This document shows, one piece after another, positions 18,066 to 27,555 of a stretch of DNA of 64,000 bases. Position 1 is the first letter of the stretch. Each line of letters starts with the position of its first letter. A program made the translations under genes and the position numbers. Source of the DNA: an uncultured Lacinutrix sp. (GTDB taxonomy: Bacteria > Bacteroidota > Bacteroidia > Flavobacteriales > Flavobacteriaceae). Under the pieces are notes generated by a model that was not told the origin of the DNA, did no database searches, and worked only from the letters and a program-made list of their open reading frames with translations. The DNA lies in the NCBI GenBank assembly GCA_937129145.1, contig CAKZMU010000007.1, positions 62,001 to 126,000 on the forward strand, read 5' to 3'.

Positions 18066-19646
18066 TCACTCATAAGTTTCTCTAAACGACATATCTAACC
18101 TTTGTACTTTAGGCGATATTTCAGGTGTTAAAGTAAAGAACATAGTGATTTCACCATTTTGGGTTTGTACTTTAAAACGTCCGCGTAATTGATTTAAAGG
18201 TGTTAAATCACCTACTTTTTTGATGTCTCCAGCTTCTGCAAAAATTTGTTTGGCTTGAGACATTCGCTTATCCCTAGACCTATCTAAATAAAAGTTTTCT
18301 GCAATAATATCTTTTTCTAAATCTTTGCTCCAATGTTGTACTAAATCCAATACTTGTTCTTTTCGCTTTGCAAGTATGTCAGACACTAGAAGTTCTCGTG
18401 GTTGTATGTTGGCTTTATCAAACAGTAAGTGTTCTACCTTGCTTATAGGTAGTGGTCCTGTATACGTAAGGTTTCCAAATGCCATAACACCAACACCATA
18501 GTCAGGATAAAAATAATAATTACTACCAAACCCAGGAAGTGCGCCTCCGTGAGAGACACGTTTTATATCGTTGCAATAGGTAGCAATGCCCAATCCAAAT
18601 CCATAGCCATTCATTAAAGCACAGGTATCACCATTGTAATCTCTTGCGTTAGGATATAATCTTGGAAATTGTGGTGTTTGCATCTCACGAAGCGAACTTC
18701 TTTTAATTGGACCATTATCGGCATCACTTCTTGGAGGCCATGCCGAAAGATGAAAACTCACGTACTTACTAAAATCTTCAATCGTGGTGATAAGTCCACC
18801 CATAGAGCCAAACGAGCCATCGTGTAGCATAGGCTCTAACTTCCATTGCTCGTCTTCCCAACGATAACCAATAGCAAGTTGTTCTTTTGGCACATTGTTC
18901 CATTCCCAATAGGTGTTGTTCATGCCAAGTGGTTCAAGTATGTTTTTCTTAATATATTCTTGATAAGGCTCGCCAGAAACACGTGACACAATATTACCAA
19001 GTAAGGCATAACCTGTGTTGCTGTATTCGTATTCAAATGAAGGTGCGTTTGAGAATGTCACGCCTTCGTCAATCATACCAATAAGCATGTCGTTGGATTC
19101 GTCTAACTGACGGTCTCCCCAAGGGTTGTCTTCAGGGAAACCAGCAGTCATGGTTAATAGATTTTCAATATCAATAATTGGACTGTCTTCGGTAAGATAT
19201 TCCAAACCACCCATTTCAGGAATGTACTTGCTAACAGGGTCGTTTAATGCTAACTTCCCTTCATCTCGTAACTTTATAATTGCCATCGCTGTAAAGCTCT
19301 TGGTCATAGAAGCAATACGAAACGCTGATGTTGTTGTTGACGGATTTTGAGCATCAATATCCAACACACCATTGACTGAAGCTAGTACCAGTTGGTCGTC
19401 AACTACAATGCCATAAGCAATTCCTGGAATATGTCTGCCTTTGGCGTGTTCAATCATAGCTTTATCTATCTCTGGTGCTATTTGCTTGATTTTTTCTATG
19501 CGATTGTCGGTATCAAATTCAGGTGCTTTGTATGAATTAGAATACGAAACTGTTGCTGTGGTTTCTGTTTTGGTAGATTGATTGGAATTACAAGAACTCA
19601 AAATCAATATAAAAGCGATTATAAATAGCTGCTTAAAATGTGTCAT
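18066..19646 (-). CDS. Class C beta-lactamase-like serine hydrolase lipoprotein
   Basis: A lipoprotein signal (FILILSSCNSN) precedes a penicillin-binding-protein-like domain. The active-site motifs are SMTK (S-x-x-K, about residue 113), YSNTGY (Y-x-N) and HGGALPGF (H-x-G). LLTMTAGFPEDNPWGD is the usual loop after the first motif. Such proteins range from D-aminopeptidases and esterases to AmpC-like lactamases. The long C-terminal extension (from about residue 400) and lipidation argue for a peptidase or esterase rather than a resistance lactamase. Confidence 0.85.
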   Translation of the reverse strand: MTHFKQLFIIAFILILSSCNSNQSTKTETTATVSYSNSYKAPEFDTDNRIEKIKQIAPEIDKAMIEHAKGRHIPGIAYGIVVDDQLVLASVNGVLDIDAQNPSTTTSAFRIASMTKSFTAMAIIKLRDEGKLALNDPVSKYIPEMGGLEYLTEDSPIIDIENLLTMTAGFPEDNPWGDRQLDESNDMLIGMIDEGVTFSNAPSFEYEYSNTGYALLGNIVSRVSGEPYQEYIKKNILEPLGMNNTYWEWNNVPKEQLAIGYRWEDEQWKLEPMLHDGSFGSMGGLITTIEDFSKYVSFHLSAWPPRSDADNGPIKRSSLREMQTPQFPRLYPNARDYNGDTCALMNGYGFGLGIATYCNDIKRVSHGGALPGFGSNYYFYPDYGVGVMAFGNLTYTGPLPISKVEHLLFDKANIQPRELLVSDILAKRKEQVLDLVQHWSKDLEKDIIAENFYLDRSRDKRMSQAKQIFAEAGDIKKVGDLTPLNQLRGRFKVQTQNGEITMFFTLTPEISPKVQRLDMSFRETYE

Positions 19647-19765
19647 TGGTCGTTAGTTTTAATGAGTGTCAAGTAGTAGTAAGGAGTAGGGGAAGTTAGT
19701 CATTTTTCTGTTAAAGTATTTTTAAATAGCTGTTAATAAATCACAACTTTTTGTTTGGTAATTAA

Positions 19766-19796
19766 TTGATTTTAAGCGTATAAAAAATTACATTTG
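19766..19796 (+). promoter_or_regulatory. Candidate promoter (TTG, 20-base spacer, TACATTTG)
   Basis: TTG at 19766-19768 and TACATTTG at 19789-19796 match the Bacteroidota -33/-7 arrangement with a normal 20-base spacer. Transcription should start near 19802, so the in-frame TTG at 19794 lies inside the promoter and cannot be the start codon; ATG 19821 is chosen. Confidence 0.6.
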
Positions 19797-19820
19797 AAAG
19801 AACATCAAAACAACCAACCA

Positions 19821-20573
19821 ATGAAAAGATTTATCCTTTTTTGTCTTGTTTCCTTTTTTGTGACAGGACTCGCCTTTAGCCAAGACCAATACATTTTCCC
19901 TTCAGGTAGTGGACCAACCAAAGCATTTATGAAAGAAATTATTAAACTAACTGGAAAAGAGAAACCAAAAATTTGTTTTTTACCGACTGCATCAGGCGAT
20001 AGTGAACGAGGCATTATTAGGTGGTACGAATTGGTTAATGACCTTTCAATAGAGCCTTATGTACAACGAGTTTGGATAAGCTCGTACAGACAAAAATATA
20101 CTTTTGAAGAATTCTTGCTAGGTATGGATGCTATTGTAGTTGGTGGCGGAAACACACTAAATATGATGGCTATTTGGAAAGCCCAAGGGATTGATAAAGT
20201 ACTTAAAAAAGCATTGGAAAAAGGAATTGTGTTAGCAGGCGGCAGTGCAGGTTCATTATGTTGGTTTGATAACGGTACTACCGATTCCAGACCCATTGAA
20301 TTGAGTGTTGTGGAGGGCTTAGGGTTTTTGCCTTACAGTCACAGTCCGCATTATGATGGTGAAGAATTTCGCAGACCATTATATGAGAAAAATATAAAAA
20401 ACGGCATTTTTGAAGCTGGCTATGCTATGGATAATAGAGCTGGTATTATTTTTAAAAATGGTAAACCTTTCAAGGTCGTTTCCATGGGAGAAGAATATAA
20501 CTGCTATTACGTATCACTAAAAGATGGTAAAGTGGTTGAAGAAAAATTGGATAATATTATTTTGGAAAATTAG
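19821..20573 (+). CDS. Secreted peptidase S51 (peptidase E/cyanophycinase-like)
   Basis: A signal peptide (MKRFILFCLVSFFVTGLAFSQ) leads a 230-residue S51 domain. Family marks are KICFLPTASGD, the glycine-rich VVGGGNTLNMM, and the nucleophile elbow LAGGSAGSLCW with the catalytic Ser. S51 enzymes cut dipeptides with N-terminal Asp or beta-Asp-Arg units of cyanophycin; export suggests a nutrient role. The gene ends 3 bases before the end of the convergent T9SS gene. Confidence 0.88.
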   Translation: MKRFILFCLVSFFVTGLAFSQDQYIFPSGSGPTKAFMKEIIKLTGKEKPKICFLPTASGDSERGIIRWYELVNDLSIEPYVQRVWISSYRQKYTFEEFLLGMDAIVVGGGNTLNMMAIWKAQGIDKVLKKALEKGIVLAGGSAGSLCWFDNGTTDSRPIELSVVEGLGFLPYSHSPHYDGEEFRRPLYEKNIKNGIFEAGYAMDNRAGIIFKNGKPFKVVSMGEEYNCYYVSLKDGKVVEEKLDNIILEN

Positions 20574-20576
20574 CTT

Positions 20577-21329
20577 CTAATCACTCTTAATCAATTTAAA
20601 ACTACGTGTTTTACCATCCTGTTCTACGTTTAAGATGTAGATGCCAACGGTTAATGTTTTCCCGTTAAGCGTGATAGGGTAGGTATCGACATTTTCCATA
20701 AGGCTGAATGTATTGTTAAGGATTTCTCTTCCTAAAATATCGTAGAGTTTATAAGTGATTGGTGCATCATCGTCCAATGAAATAATGCGCATCGTAGCAT
20801 TATCAGTAAACGGATTTGGATATACCGTAGCGTTAAAGCCATCTTCCTCATCAACTATTTCTAGAGGATCGGTAATATTGATTTTCAATTCGCTAAAACC
20901 AAAGCAATTGCCACCGTAGTTTGAAGTAGGCGTGATAAGCACGTAACGTGCATTGGTTTTATTAAAATCTGGACCTTCTTCGCCTTCATAAATAGAGGTT
21001 CCAGGTGCTTGATTGAGTGTGTATGTTCCTAAGTTAGTCCAAGTAACACCATCTTTAGAATAATCTACGTTAAACTCCTGTATCCCAAAATTAATGTTGT
21101 CTGGTTCGTTGCTGTTCCAAAACACAGATTCCAATAACTGATATTCATACCCAAAATCGTACATAATCCAATGCGTTTCGCCATACGCTATATTTGGATT
21201 TGCTGATGTTTCACAAGACACCCAACCATCAAACCACGTGGTGCTATGTCTATCTGGATAGCATTGCGCCATGATGCTTTGAGTGAAAAGCAAGCAAAAG
21301 ATTGATATGTAGAACAAACGCTTTTTCAT
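20577..21329 (-). CDS. T9SS-sorted protein with discoidin-like domain
   Basis: After a signal peptide (ending SIMAQ) comes a beta-rich domain with WIMYDFGYEYQL, FNVDYSKDGVTWTNLGTYTLN and NARYVLITPTSN, the pattern of F5/8 type C (discoidin) carbohydrate-binding domains. The last 80 residues form a type A T9SS sorting domain (VYPNPFTDNATMRI, YKLYDILGREI, VGIYILNVEQDGKTRSFKLIKS). It overlaps the DUF1501 gene by one base (TGATG), so it is translationally coupled and the third member of the DUF1800-DUF1501 operon. Confidence 0.85.
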   Translation of the reverse strand: MKKRLFYISIFCLLFTQSIMAQCYPDRHSTTWFDGWVSCETSANPNIAYGETHWIMYDFGYEYQLLESVFWNSNEPDNINFGIQEFNVDYSKDGVTWTNLGTYTLNQAPGTSIYEGEEGPDFNKTNARYVLITPTSNYGGNCFGFSELKINITDPLEIVDEEDGFNATVYPNPFTDNATMRIISLDDDAPITYKLYDILGREILNNTFSLMENVDTYPITLNGKTLTVGIYILNVEQDGKTRSFKLIKSD

Positions 21330-22741
21330 CAGGTCATATTCATAAATCCAATGGGTGGAACGCCAGAGGACGTATCGTAAAAATTAGGTAAATTAGGTAA
21401 AATGGTAGATAAATCTGATGGTGACACACCAAACCACAACGCTAATTCAGCCATATATAAATCTGCTGGTGTTGTCGGTATCATCACACCATCTTGAAAA
21501 TCGACGTCACTATTAAGTGCTAAAGTTGGATAATCGCCATAAAGTTCTTTTCCGTTTACAGCTCCTCCCATCATGAAAGCATTTCCGCCCCAAGCATGGT
21601 CTGTTCCGTTTCCGTTTGAGGTTAGTGTTCTCGCAAAATCTGAAATACTAAAGGTCGTCACACAATCATTCGTGTTTAATTCATTCATTAAATCACTAAA
21701 ATATTTTAATGCTTGATTTACCTGTCCTAGTTTGTTTGTTTGGTTAATCAATAATTCATCATGATGGTCCCAACCACCAAGTTGCACAAAGAATATCTGT
21801 CTGTTAAAAGCCAAAGTATCTCTTGCAGCAATAGTTCTAGCGACCATACGTAATTGATTTGCTAGATTATTGTATTGAGGATGAGGTGTCACAAAATCGG
21901 CAACACCATCAACAGCTGCTTGAAATTCTATACTAGCATCGTTTGAGGTTTTAATGGTATTGATGTAGGTGTTTTTAAATACATCTTGATAATCACGTTC
22001 CATCATGGTGTTAAGTGCTTCGGTACGAAGCGCATCAAAACCATTAGAGTTACCATAACCACTAATTCCAATACTTCCTCTATTGCTTATGGCATAAGGA
22101 ATCATGCTATTTCCACGTTGAAATACATTACTTCCTTGTAAGGAAATATTCATGGAAATATTTTGGTTGGAATTCATGGATTGCACTAAATCGGCAATGC
22201 GACCTCCCCAACCAATATTGGTACGTTCATGTGGGCGACCTGTTTGCCATTGCTGAATTTGGTCGGCGTGCGAAAACAAGCCTAAAGGTGTTTTAACCAC
22301 ACCATTTTGAATATCAGTTTTGGTTGAAGGTTCTATAAGTGTTCCAACATTACATAGAAATGCTAAGTCGTTAGAGTCGAATAATTGTTGCATATCTGGC
22401 ATTGAAGGATGGAGTCCAAAAACCCTTCCATCAGATGTGTTTGGGTTTATTTGTAAAATATCGTTTTGCGCTATGGCTAAATTTGACCTTGTTGTGGCAT
22501 ATTCATCATATTCAGGACTTCCTTTTGGGATTAGCATGTTAAAGGAATCGTTTCCACCAGCAAGCAACACACACACCATGGCTTTATAGTCGCCACTAAA
22601 TGGGACTGATGAATTATCCATAGCCGCAGCTGCCATGGCTTTTAAATTTATTAACGATGAAAACAAGGTGGTATAACCTAAAGCGGCGCAAGATTGCCCA
22701 AGAAATTTTCGTCGTGATATGTTATGGTGGTCTTTGCTCAT
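21329..22741 (-). CDS. DUF1501 family protein with Tat signal
   Basis: A 470-residue protein with a twin-arginine signal (ISRRKFLGQSCAALGYTTLF) followed by the alkaline-phosphatase-fold DUF1501 domain: MVCVLLAGGNDSFNMLIP, FLCNVGTLIEP, SHADQIQQWQTG, QLGGWDHHDELL, and DHAWGGNAFMMGG. These recall sulfatase/phosphatase metal sites, but no activity has been established to my knowledge. It lies 3 bases after the DUF1800 gene, the invariable partner in many bacteria, and overlaps the T9SS gene downstream. Confidence 0.9.
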   Translation of the reverse strand: MSKDHHNISRRKFLGQSCAALGYTTLFSSLINLKAMAAAAMDNSSVPFSGDYKAMVCVLLAGGNDSFNMLIPKGSPEYDEYATTRSNLAIAQNDILQINPNTSDGRVFGLHPSMPDMQQLFDSNDLAFLCNVGTLIEPSTKTDIQNGVVKTPLGLFSHADQIQQWQTGRPHERTNIGWGGRIADLVQSMNSNQNISMNISLQGSNVFQRGNSMIPYAISNRGSIGISGYGNSNGFDALRTEALNTMMERDYQDVFKNTYINTIKTSNDASIEFQAAVDGVADFVTPHPQYNNLANQLRMVARTIAARDTLAFNRQIFFVQLGGWDHHDELLINQTNKLGQVNQALKYFSDLMNELNTNDCVTTFSISDFARTLTSNGNGTDHAWGGNAFMMGGAVNGKELYGDYPTLALNSDVDFQDGVMIPTTPADLYMAELALWFGVSPSDLSTILPNLPNFYDTSSGVPPIGFMNMT

Positions 22742-22744
22742 AAA

Positions 22745-24550
22745 TTATCTTAAAATTGCATAATCTGGACTTACCAGAATTAAGTATAATGCCATTTTTA
22801 CTCTGTATTGCTCATATTCATTTCCAACATTAGATGCAGTCAATCCATCAATGGCTTGTCTCATTAATAATTTGGTTTCATTGCTAAGTTGTCCTCTCGT
22901 AAATAATTTATCTAATTGATTGATAAGTACTTCGCTATCTTTTGCGTAATATTTTAACCCTTCAAAATCCAGCGAAACATCTTCAATACCCAATTCCCAG
23001 GTATTTAAAACGGAATAGTATTGTGGATAGGTCCAATAATCCACTTCGTTTACAAAAGCAATAGCGCTTGCCGAATTATGAATTTTAAACTCAGGTCCAA
23101 CCAAGTTGGCATCTGTAAAATCTGCATTTGGCACATAATCTGGTGGGTAAAAGTTAAACACGCTAGGAGAGGCGAGTGGAAGCTGTCTTGTGGCATTAAA
23201 GAAATTCCAACCAACATTCCAGTAAATATCATCCTCGCTATCTAAATCCAATTGACGCGTTACATTAAAATATCGCAGCATAGGTTCAATTAATTTTCCG
23301 TTACTAGGATTATCAATCCAACTGCAATTTCTTGCTTCAGCATCTAAAAGAATAGTTTTAATAACTGCTTTCATATCACCTCGCACACCATTGGTGTTGT
23401 TAAATGCTTGTGACACTCTTGACACATACGCTGGTGAAGGGTTTGATTTCACTAACTGCTGAATAAGTCTCGTCGCTACAAATGGCGCAACATTTGGATG
23501 GTTGAATAGATTATCTATCGCATCTTCAATATCCTTCATTCCAGATTGTCCTGAAGGCACCACAAAATCATTCAATAAACTTTTTGACCCTGGTTGATGC
23601 CATTCATCATACATTTTCATTGGAACATCTTTGACAGCAAAGTAGAAGCCTGCACCAAACCTAGCAGTCACTCCCCAAGGATTGTCTATTACTTCAGCTG
23701 GCCCTAAACCAGTAAATATTTTTGCAAACTCTTTAATATCGTCATTATCGTACGTTGGGATTCTATCGCCATTAACATCTAGTGGGTAAGTGCCATCTTG
23801 ATTCATTTCATATAAACCGATGGTGAACAACTGCATGATTTCCCTAGCAAAATTTTCATCTGGATGAATGTTTTCATCTGGAAAACTTCTAGGGTTATTA
23901 TAATGACTCAAATAACCACCCATCATTGGATGCAAGGTCATATCTAGTAATAAATCGCGATAATTTCCAAAGGCATTGTCTTTTAAAACATCATAATAAT
24001 CACCCAAACCAACACCATAATCTCCTAAAGCAGACTCAGATGAAATAATGATAAATTCACTTAATGCTAAGGCTACACGTTGCCTTAACAAATCTTCATT
24101 ACCAATGTTTGCTTGCCACCAAGCATAATTAAAATGCAGTGAATATGGTCCAAAATAATCATCGGCTATACCACCATTGGCTACATACATTGATTTAGCT
24201 TGGTCGTAAACGGATTGTACTTGTTCGCCTAAAGATTCAGAATCGGTGTCGAACTGTGCATCAATCCAATCTTCAAAAGTGCCTTCAGCAACCGTTTTTA
24301 TATATTCTAAATCGGTTCCAAAAGTAGTTTGTGCTAAAAATCGAGAGGTTTCTAGAAGTCGTCCATCAAGACCATTGCCATTTATAGTGTTTTTTCCAGA
24401 AGCGGATTCAGTCCAATTGGTTCTTGTTTGACTACTACTGGATGTTACTTTAATACCATTGCTATTTCCTGCACCCAAATAATCAGAATATTGCTGAGCA
24501 TTTATGCTTAACGATGCTAAAAAAAGAATGGAAAGTAAAACCTTTTTCAT
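22745..24550 (-). CDS. DUF1800 family secreted protein
   Basis: A signal peptide (MKKVLLSILFLASLSINAQ) precedes a 580-residue DUF1800 protein. Characteristic stretches are RFLAQTTFGTDLEYI, RQRVALALSEFIIIS, LRDLLLDMTLHPMMGGYLS-like text, PDENFAREIMQLFTIGLYEMN and FNHPNVAPFVATRLIQQLVKSNPSP. Function is unknown; the family is always paired with DUF1501 and is abundant in Planctomycetes and Bacteroidota. It is the first gene of a three-gene operon. Confidence 0.9.
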   Translation of the reverse strand: MKKVLLSILFLASLSINAQQYSDYLGAGNSNGIKVTSSSSQTRTNWTESASGKNTINGNGLDGRLLETSRFLAQTTFGTDLEYIKTVAEGTFEDWIDAQFDTDSESLGEQVQSVYDQAKSMYVANGGIADDYFGPYSLHFNYAWWQANIGNEDLLRQRVALALSEFIIISSESALGDYGVGLGDYYDVLKDNAFGNYRDLLLDMTLHPMMGGYLSHYNNPRSFPDENIHPDENFAREIMQLFTIGLYEMNQDGTYPLDVNGDRIPTYDNDDIKEFAKIFTGLGPAEVIDNPWGVTARFGAGFYFAVKDVPMKMYDEWHQPGSKSLLNDFVVPSGQSGMKDIEDAIDNLFNHPNVAPFVATRLIQQLVKSNPSPAYVSRVSQAFNNTNGVRGDMKAVIKTILLDAEARNCSWIDNPSNGKLIEPMLRYFNVTRQLDLDSEDDIYWNVGWNFFNATRQLPLASPSVFNFYPPDYVPNADFTDANLVGPEFKIHNSASAIAFVNEVDYWTYPQYYSVLNTWELGIEDVSLDFEGLKYYAKDSEVLINQLDKLFTRGQLSNETKLLMRQAIDGLTASNVGNEYEQYRVKMALYLILVSPDYAILR

Positions 24551-24607
24551 ATTTCAGTTTGACTAATAAAAACGTGTCTTGGTTACTATAATGAATTAGT
24601 AATCACT

Positions 24608-24615
24608 CAAATATA
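24608..24615 (-). promoter_or_regulatory. Candidate -7 element of the DUF1800 operon
   Basis: On the minus strand the octamer reads TATATTTG, a match to TAnnTTTG, 58 bases before the DUF1800 start codon. It lies in the 122-base gap after the DUF4268 gene; no convincing -33 element was found. Confidence 0.35.
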
Positions 24616-24672
24616 TATAAAAAATAGATTAAAAGATTTTATTTTCGATGACGTGTAAAAATTAGTAAGAAA

Positions 24673-25101
24673 TTACGTCTTTATAACATCTTTGTATTCT
24701 TCAAAAAACGCTTCAAATAACAGCATTTTCTCATTGAAGAACTCCATGGTATCTCGCCATGTATTTTTGTTGTGAATAGACATCTTTTGCTCTAAAGGCA
24801 CGTAGATACGCGAAATTTCTTTGCCATTATCTAGGTAGAATTCTTCTTCATAAATAGCATTTGGCAAATATTCATCTTGTAAAATACTTTTTAAAGCCAC
24901 TAGTTTTTCCCAGCAATTAATGCGGTTTTCTAAATCGTCTTCTAAATCCAAAGAAACAAATGCCTTTTTAGTATCGAAATAAAATTTAAAGGAGAGTCCT
25001 TTTATTTTAGTATTGTATAAAATCCATTTTCTTGGAAACGACTTTCCAAAACTGGTCCAAAACTCTTGTCGTAATAATCTTGATTCTTCTTTACCAAACA
25101 T
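24673..25101 (-). CDS. DUF4268 family protein
   Basis: A 142-residue cytosolic protein opening MFGKEESRLLRQEFWTSFG, with KGLSFKFYFDTKKAFVSLDLE in the middle. These are the marks of DUF4268, a predicted restriction-endonuclease-like fold also found fused to nuclease-type domains. On its own it is a common housekeeping gene of Flavobacteriia with unknown role. It is divergent from the multicopper oxidase and the gap between them holds a large AT palindrome. Confidence 0.8.
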   Translation of the reverse strand: MFGKEESRLLRQEFWTSFGKSFPRKWILYNTKIKGLSFKFYFDTKKAFVSLDLEDDLENRINCWEKLVALKSILQDEYLPNAIYEEEFYLDNGKEISRIYVPLEQKMSIHNKNTWRDTMEFFNEKMLLFEAFFEEYKDVIKT

Positions 25102-25148
25102 TTATTTTAGAATGAATCCAAATATAAATAAGTTGTTTGTAATAAATG

Positions 25149-25190
25149 ATATAAATAATAAAAGATATTTTTATCTTTTATTATTTATAT
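25149..25190. repeat. Perfect 19-base inverted repeat before the multicopper oxidase
   Basis: Arms 25149-25167 and 25172-25190 are exact reverse complements with a TTTT loop, made almost only of A and T with one G/C pair. The right arm overlaps the candidate -7 element at 25186-25193, so a bound regulator would cover the promoter. As RNA it would form a long weak hairpin just upstream of the coding region. Confidence 0.8.
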
Positions 25191-25193
25191 TTG
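25186..25193 (+). promoter_or_regulatory. Candidate -7 element of the multicopper oxidase
   Basis: TATATTTG matches TAnnTTTG and lies 22 bases before the ATG at 25215. It overlaps the right arm of the inverted repeat. No -33 TTG is found at the usual distance, as the palindrome occupies that space. Confidence 0.45.
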
Positions 25194-25214
25194 TAAAGCC
25201 AAACCTAGTTAATT

Positions 25215-26873
25215 ATGAAAAAACATCTACTTATTATATCCTTTTTTGCTCTAAATCTAATAATGGCTCAAACATTTAATGCGCCATTACCAATACCAAC
25301 ATCGGTAACTGGTACTGTATTTAATTTGAATGTAGATGAAGCCACCAAACAGTTTAAACCAGGGAATATCACCAATACGTATGGTGTAAATGGTAATTAC
25401 CTAGGACCTACTTTATTTGTTAATGCTGGAGACTTTATAACCTTGAATGTCACTAACAACCTTACAGAATCTACAACAATGCATTGGCATGGTATGCATG
25501 TGCCTGCTGAAGATGATGGTGGACCTCATTCCTTAATTGGTGTTGGTGATACTTGGTCTCCAGATTTTATGGTTAAAAATAAAGCATCGATGTATTGGTA
25601 CCATCCTCATAAAATGGGACTTACCAATTATCAAGTGTCCATGGGAATAGCAGGAATAATTATTGTTAATGATGCAGAGGAATCTGCTTTAAACCTACCT
25701 AGAACCTATGGAGTTGATGATATCCCGTTAGTGATTCAAACCAAATCGTTTGATGTAAATAACCAAATTCAAATATCCTCACAAATGGATGATACCTCCA
25801 TGGTTAATGGTGAAATAACACCTTATGCAAATGCACCTGCACAAATGGTACGCTTTAGAGCTTTAAATGGGTCATCTTCTAGAACTTTAAATATTGGAAC
25901 TGATGATAATCGTACACTTTATCAAATTTCATCGGATGGAGGCTTATTGGAAAACCCAGTTCCTGTGACTAGAATTTTATTATCCAATGGTGAGCGTGCT
26001 GAATTTTTAGTGGACTTAACGTCTGAAACTGTTGGCAGCACATTTAAATTTACAAGTTATATGTCTGAAATGCCATCAAATATTGAAGGTGGTTCAGGAT
26101 CTGCTGGACATCCAAATACATTATTTGGAACAAATTGGGATTTTATGGAGGTTAGGGTAGTTGCACAAACAGCTTCGCCAGTCACGGCGCTTCCAGGAAC
26201 TATGACAACATTAACAACACATCTTGAAGGTGATGCGAGTGTTACCAGACCAATGGAATTGACCAATAACGGAAAAATAAATGGAGTTAGTATGGATATG
26301 AATGTGATTAATGAAGTTATTGAGTTGGGAGATACAGAGATTTGGACTATTAATAACATTACATCAATAGCTCATCCATTTCATATTCACGATGTGCAAT
26401 TTTTTATTTTAGACAGAGATGATGGAGGAGGAGCTGTACCACCATCGGCAACCGAAGCTGGATTAAAAGATACAGTTTTGGTAGAAGCAGGAGAAACCGT
26501 TAGGGTTATTGCAAAATTTGAAGATTATGCAGACCCAGTGATTCCGTATATGTATCATTGCCATAATTTAATACATGAAGACAATGGTATGATGGGGCAG
26601 TTTACTGTTGTTGATAGCACAATGGGATTACCAAAACTACTGGAAGAAAGTGTTCGTGTATATCCTAATCCAACGTTTGATTATGTGCATATTAATAATT
26701 TCAATGAAAACCCAATTAAACGTGTGTCATTGTATGATATTAGCGGAAAACAAATAAAAACATATTCAAACAACTTTAATAGATTAGATGTTAGGCACCT
26801 TGATTCAGGATTATATTTCTTAAAGATTGAAACTAAAAAAGGCGAGTTGACTAAAAAACTACTTAAATCTTAA
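25215..26873 (+). CDS. Multicopper oxidase with T9SS sorting domain
   Basis: A signal peptide (ending LIMAQ) precedes three cupredoxin domains. All copper sites are present: HWHGMH (about residue 89), WYHPH (about 127), HPFHIH (about 386) and HCHNLIHEDNGMM (about 446) with Met as the axial type 1 ligand. This is the CueO/SufI-like layout, suited to oxidation of Cu(I), Mn or phenols. The tail (VYPNPTFDYVHI, YDISGKQIKTY, LDSGLYFLKIETKKGE) is a type A T9SS domain, so the enzyme is exported across the outer membrane. Its end overlaps the convergent ZIP gene by 4 bases. Confidence 0.93.
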   Translation: MKKHLLIISFFALNLIMAQTFNAPLPIPTSVTGTVFNLNVDEATKQFKPGNITNTYGVNGNYLGPTLFVNAGDFITLNVTNNLTESTTMHWHGMHVPAEDDGGPHSLIGVGDTWSPDFMVKNKASMYWYHPHKMGLTNYQVSMGIAGIIIVNDAEESALNLPRTYGVDDIPLVIQTKSFDVNNQIQISSQMDDTSMVNGEITPYANAPAQMVRFRALNGSSSRTLNIGTDDNRTLYQISSDGGLLENPVPVTRILLSNGERAEFLVDLTSETVGSTFKFTSYMSEMPSNIEGGSGSAGHPNTLFGTNWDFMEVRVVAQTASPVTALPGTMTTLTTHLEGDASVTRPMELTNNGKINGVSMDMNVINEVIELGDTEIWTINNITSIAHPFHIHDVQFFILDRDDGGGAVPPSATEAGLKDTVLVEAGETVRVIAKFEDYADPVIPYMYHCHNLIHEDNGMMGQFTVVDSTMGLPKLLEESVRVYPNPTFDYVHINNFNENPIKRVSLYDISGKQIKTYSNNFNRLDVRHLDSGLYFLKIETKKGELTKKLLKS

Positions 26874-27544
26874 ATAAAATAAGCAATAGCTACTGCTGTT
26901 ATAATTGCCAAAATCTTGTTTAGATTGAATTTATGTCCTTCGCTACTTTCAAATAAAATAGTCGTTGAAATATGTAAAAAGATTCCGATGACCACTGCAT
27001 TTATGTGGGTCAATAATCCAGGTCTCAACTCGACATTATTGGAAATAACGGTTCCAAGTGGCGTCATTATTGCAAAAAGCAAAAGGAACGCTATTATTTG
27101 AAAGTTTTTAAAACCAGATTGAAATAAATACGTGGTAATAAGAATGGCAATAGGTATTTTATGAATTAATACACCATAGACCATGTCATTATGTTGATGT
27201 ATAGGAAAGCCTTCTAAAAAAGCATGAATACATAAACTAATAAATATTAACCAAGGGAATGTGCTGCTGTTTTTATGTATGTGTACATGGCCATGTTCTG
27301 CGCCTTTAGAAAAGAATTCCAGAAATATTTGAAATAAGACTCCTATCATAATAAACAAACCAGCTCGTTTGTAATCAAGGTGTTCAAATACTTCAGGGAA
27401 TAATTCAAAAAACGTAAGTGACATTAAAAAAGCACCACTAAATGCTAGTAAAATTTTTATATTTTTTACAGGTTTGTTTTTCGTGAGCTTTACTATTATA
27501 AAACCTAAGATAACAGCGTATATGGGAAAAAGATATTTATTCAT
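26870..27544 (-). CDS. ZIP family divalent metal transporter
   Basis: Eight or so hydrophobic helices in 224 residues, with a cytosolic histidine loop (AEHGHVHIHKN) and the metal-path motif HAFLEGFPIH (about residue 106; H-x-x-x-E-G). ZIP proteins import zinc, iron or manganese into the cytosol. The gene converges on the multicopper oxidase with a 4-base overlap and is preceded by the palindrome GCCTAATTAGGC. Confidence 0.85.
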   Translation of the reverse strand: MNKYLFPIYAVILGFIIVKLTKNKPVKNIKILLAFSGAFLMSLTFFELFPEVFEHLDYKRAGLFIMIGVLFQIFLEFFSKGAEHGHVHIHKNSSTFPWLIFISLCIHAFLEGFPIHQHNDMVYGVLIHKIPIAILITTYLFQSGFKNFQIIAFLLLFAIMTPLGTVISNNVELRPGLLTHINAVVIGIFLHISTTILFESSEGHKFNLNKILAIITAVAIAYFI

Positions 27545-27555
27545 TTTTTCTAAAT

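Noticed and set aside
19794..19820. TTG start of the S51 peptidase gene
   Set aside because: The codon lies inside the -7 element; ATG 19821 begins a normal signal peptide.
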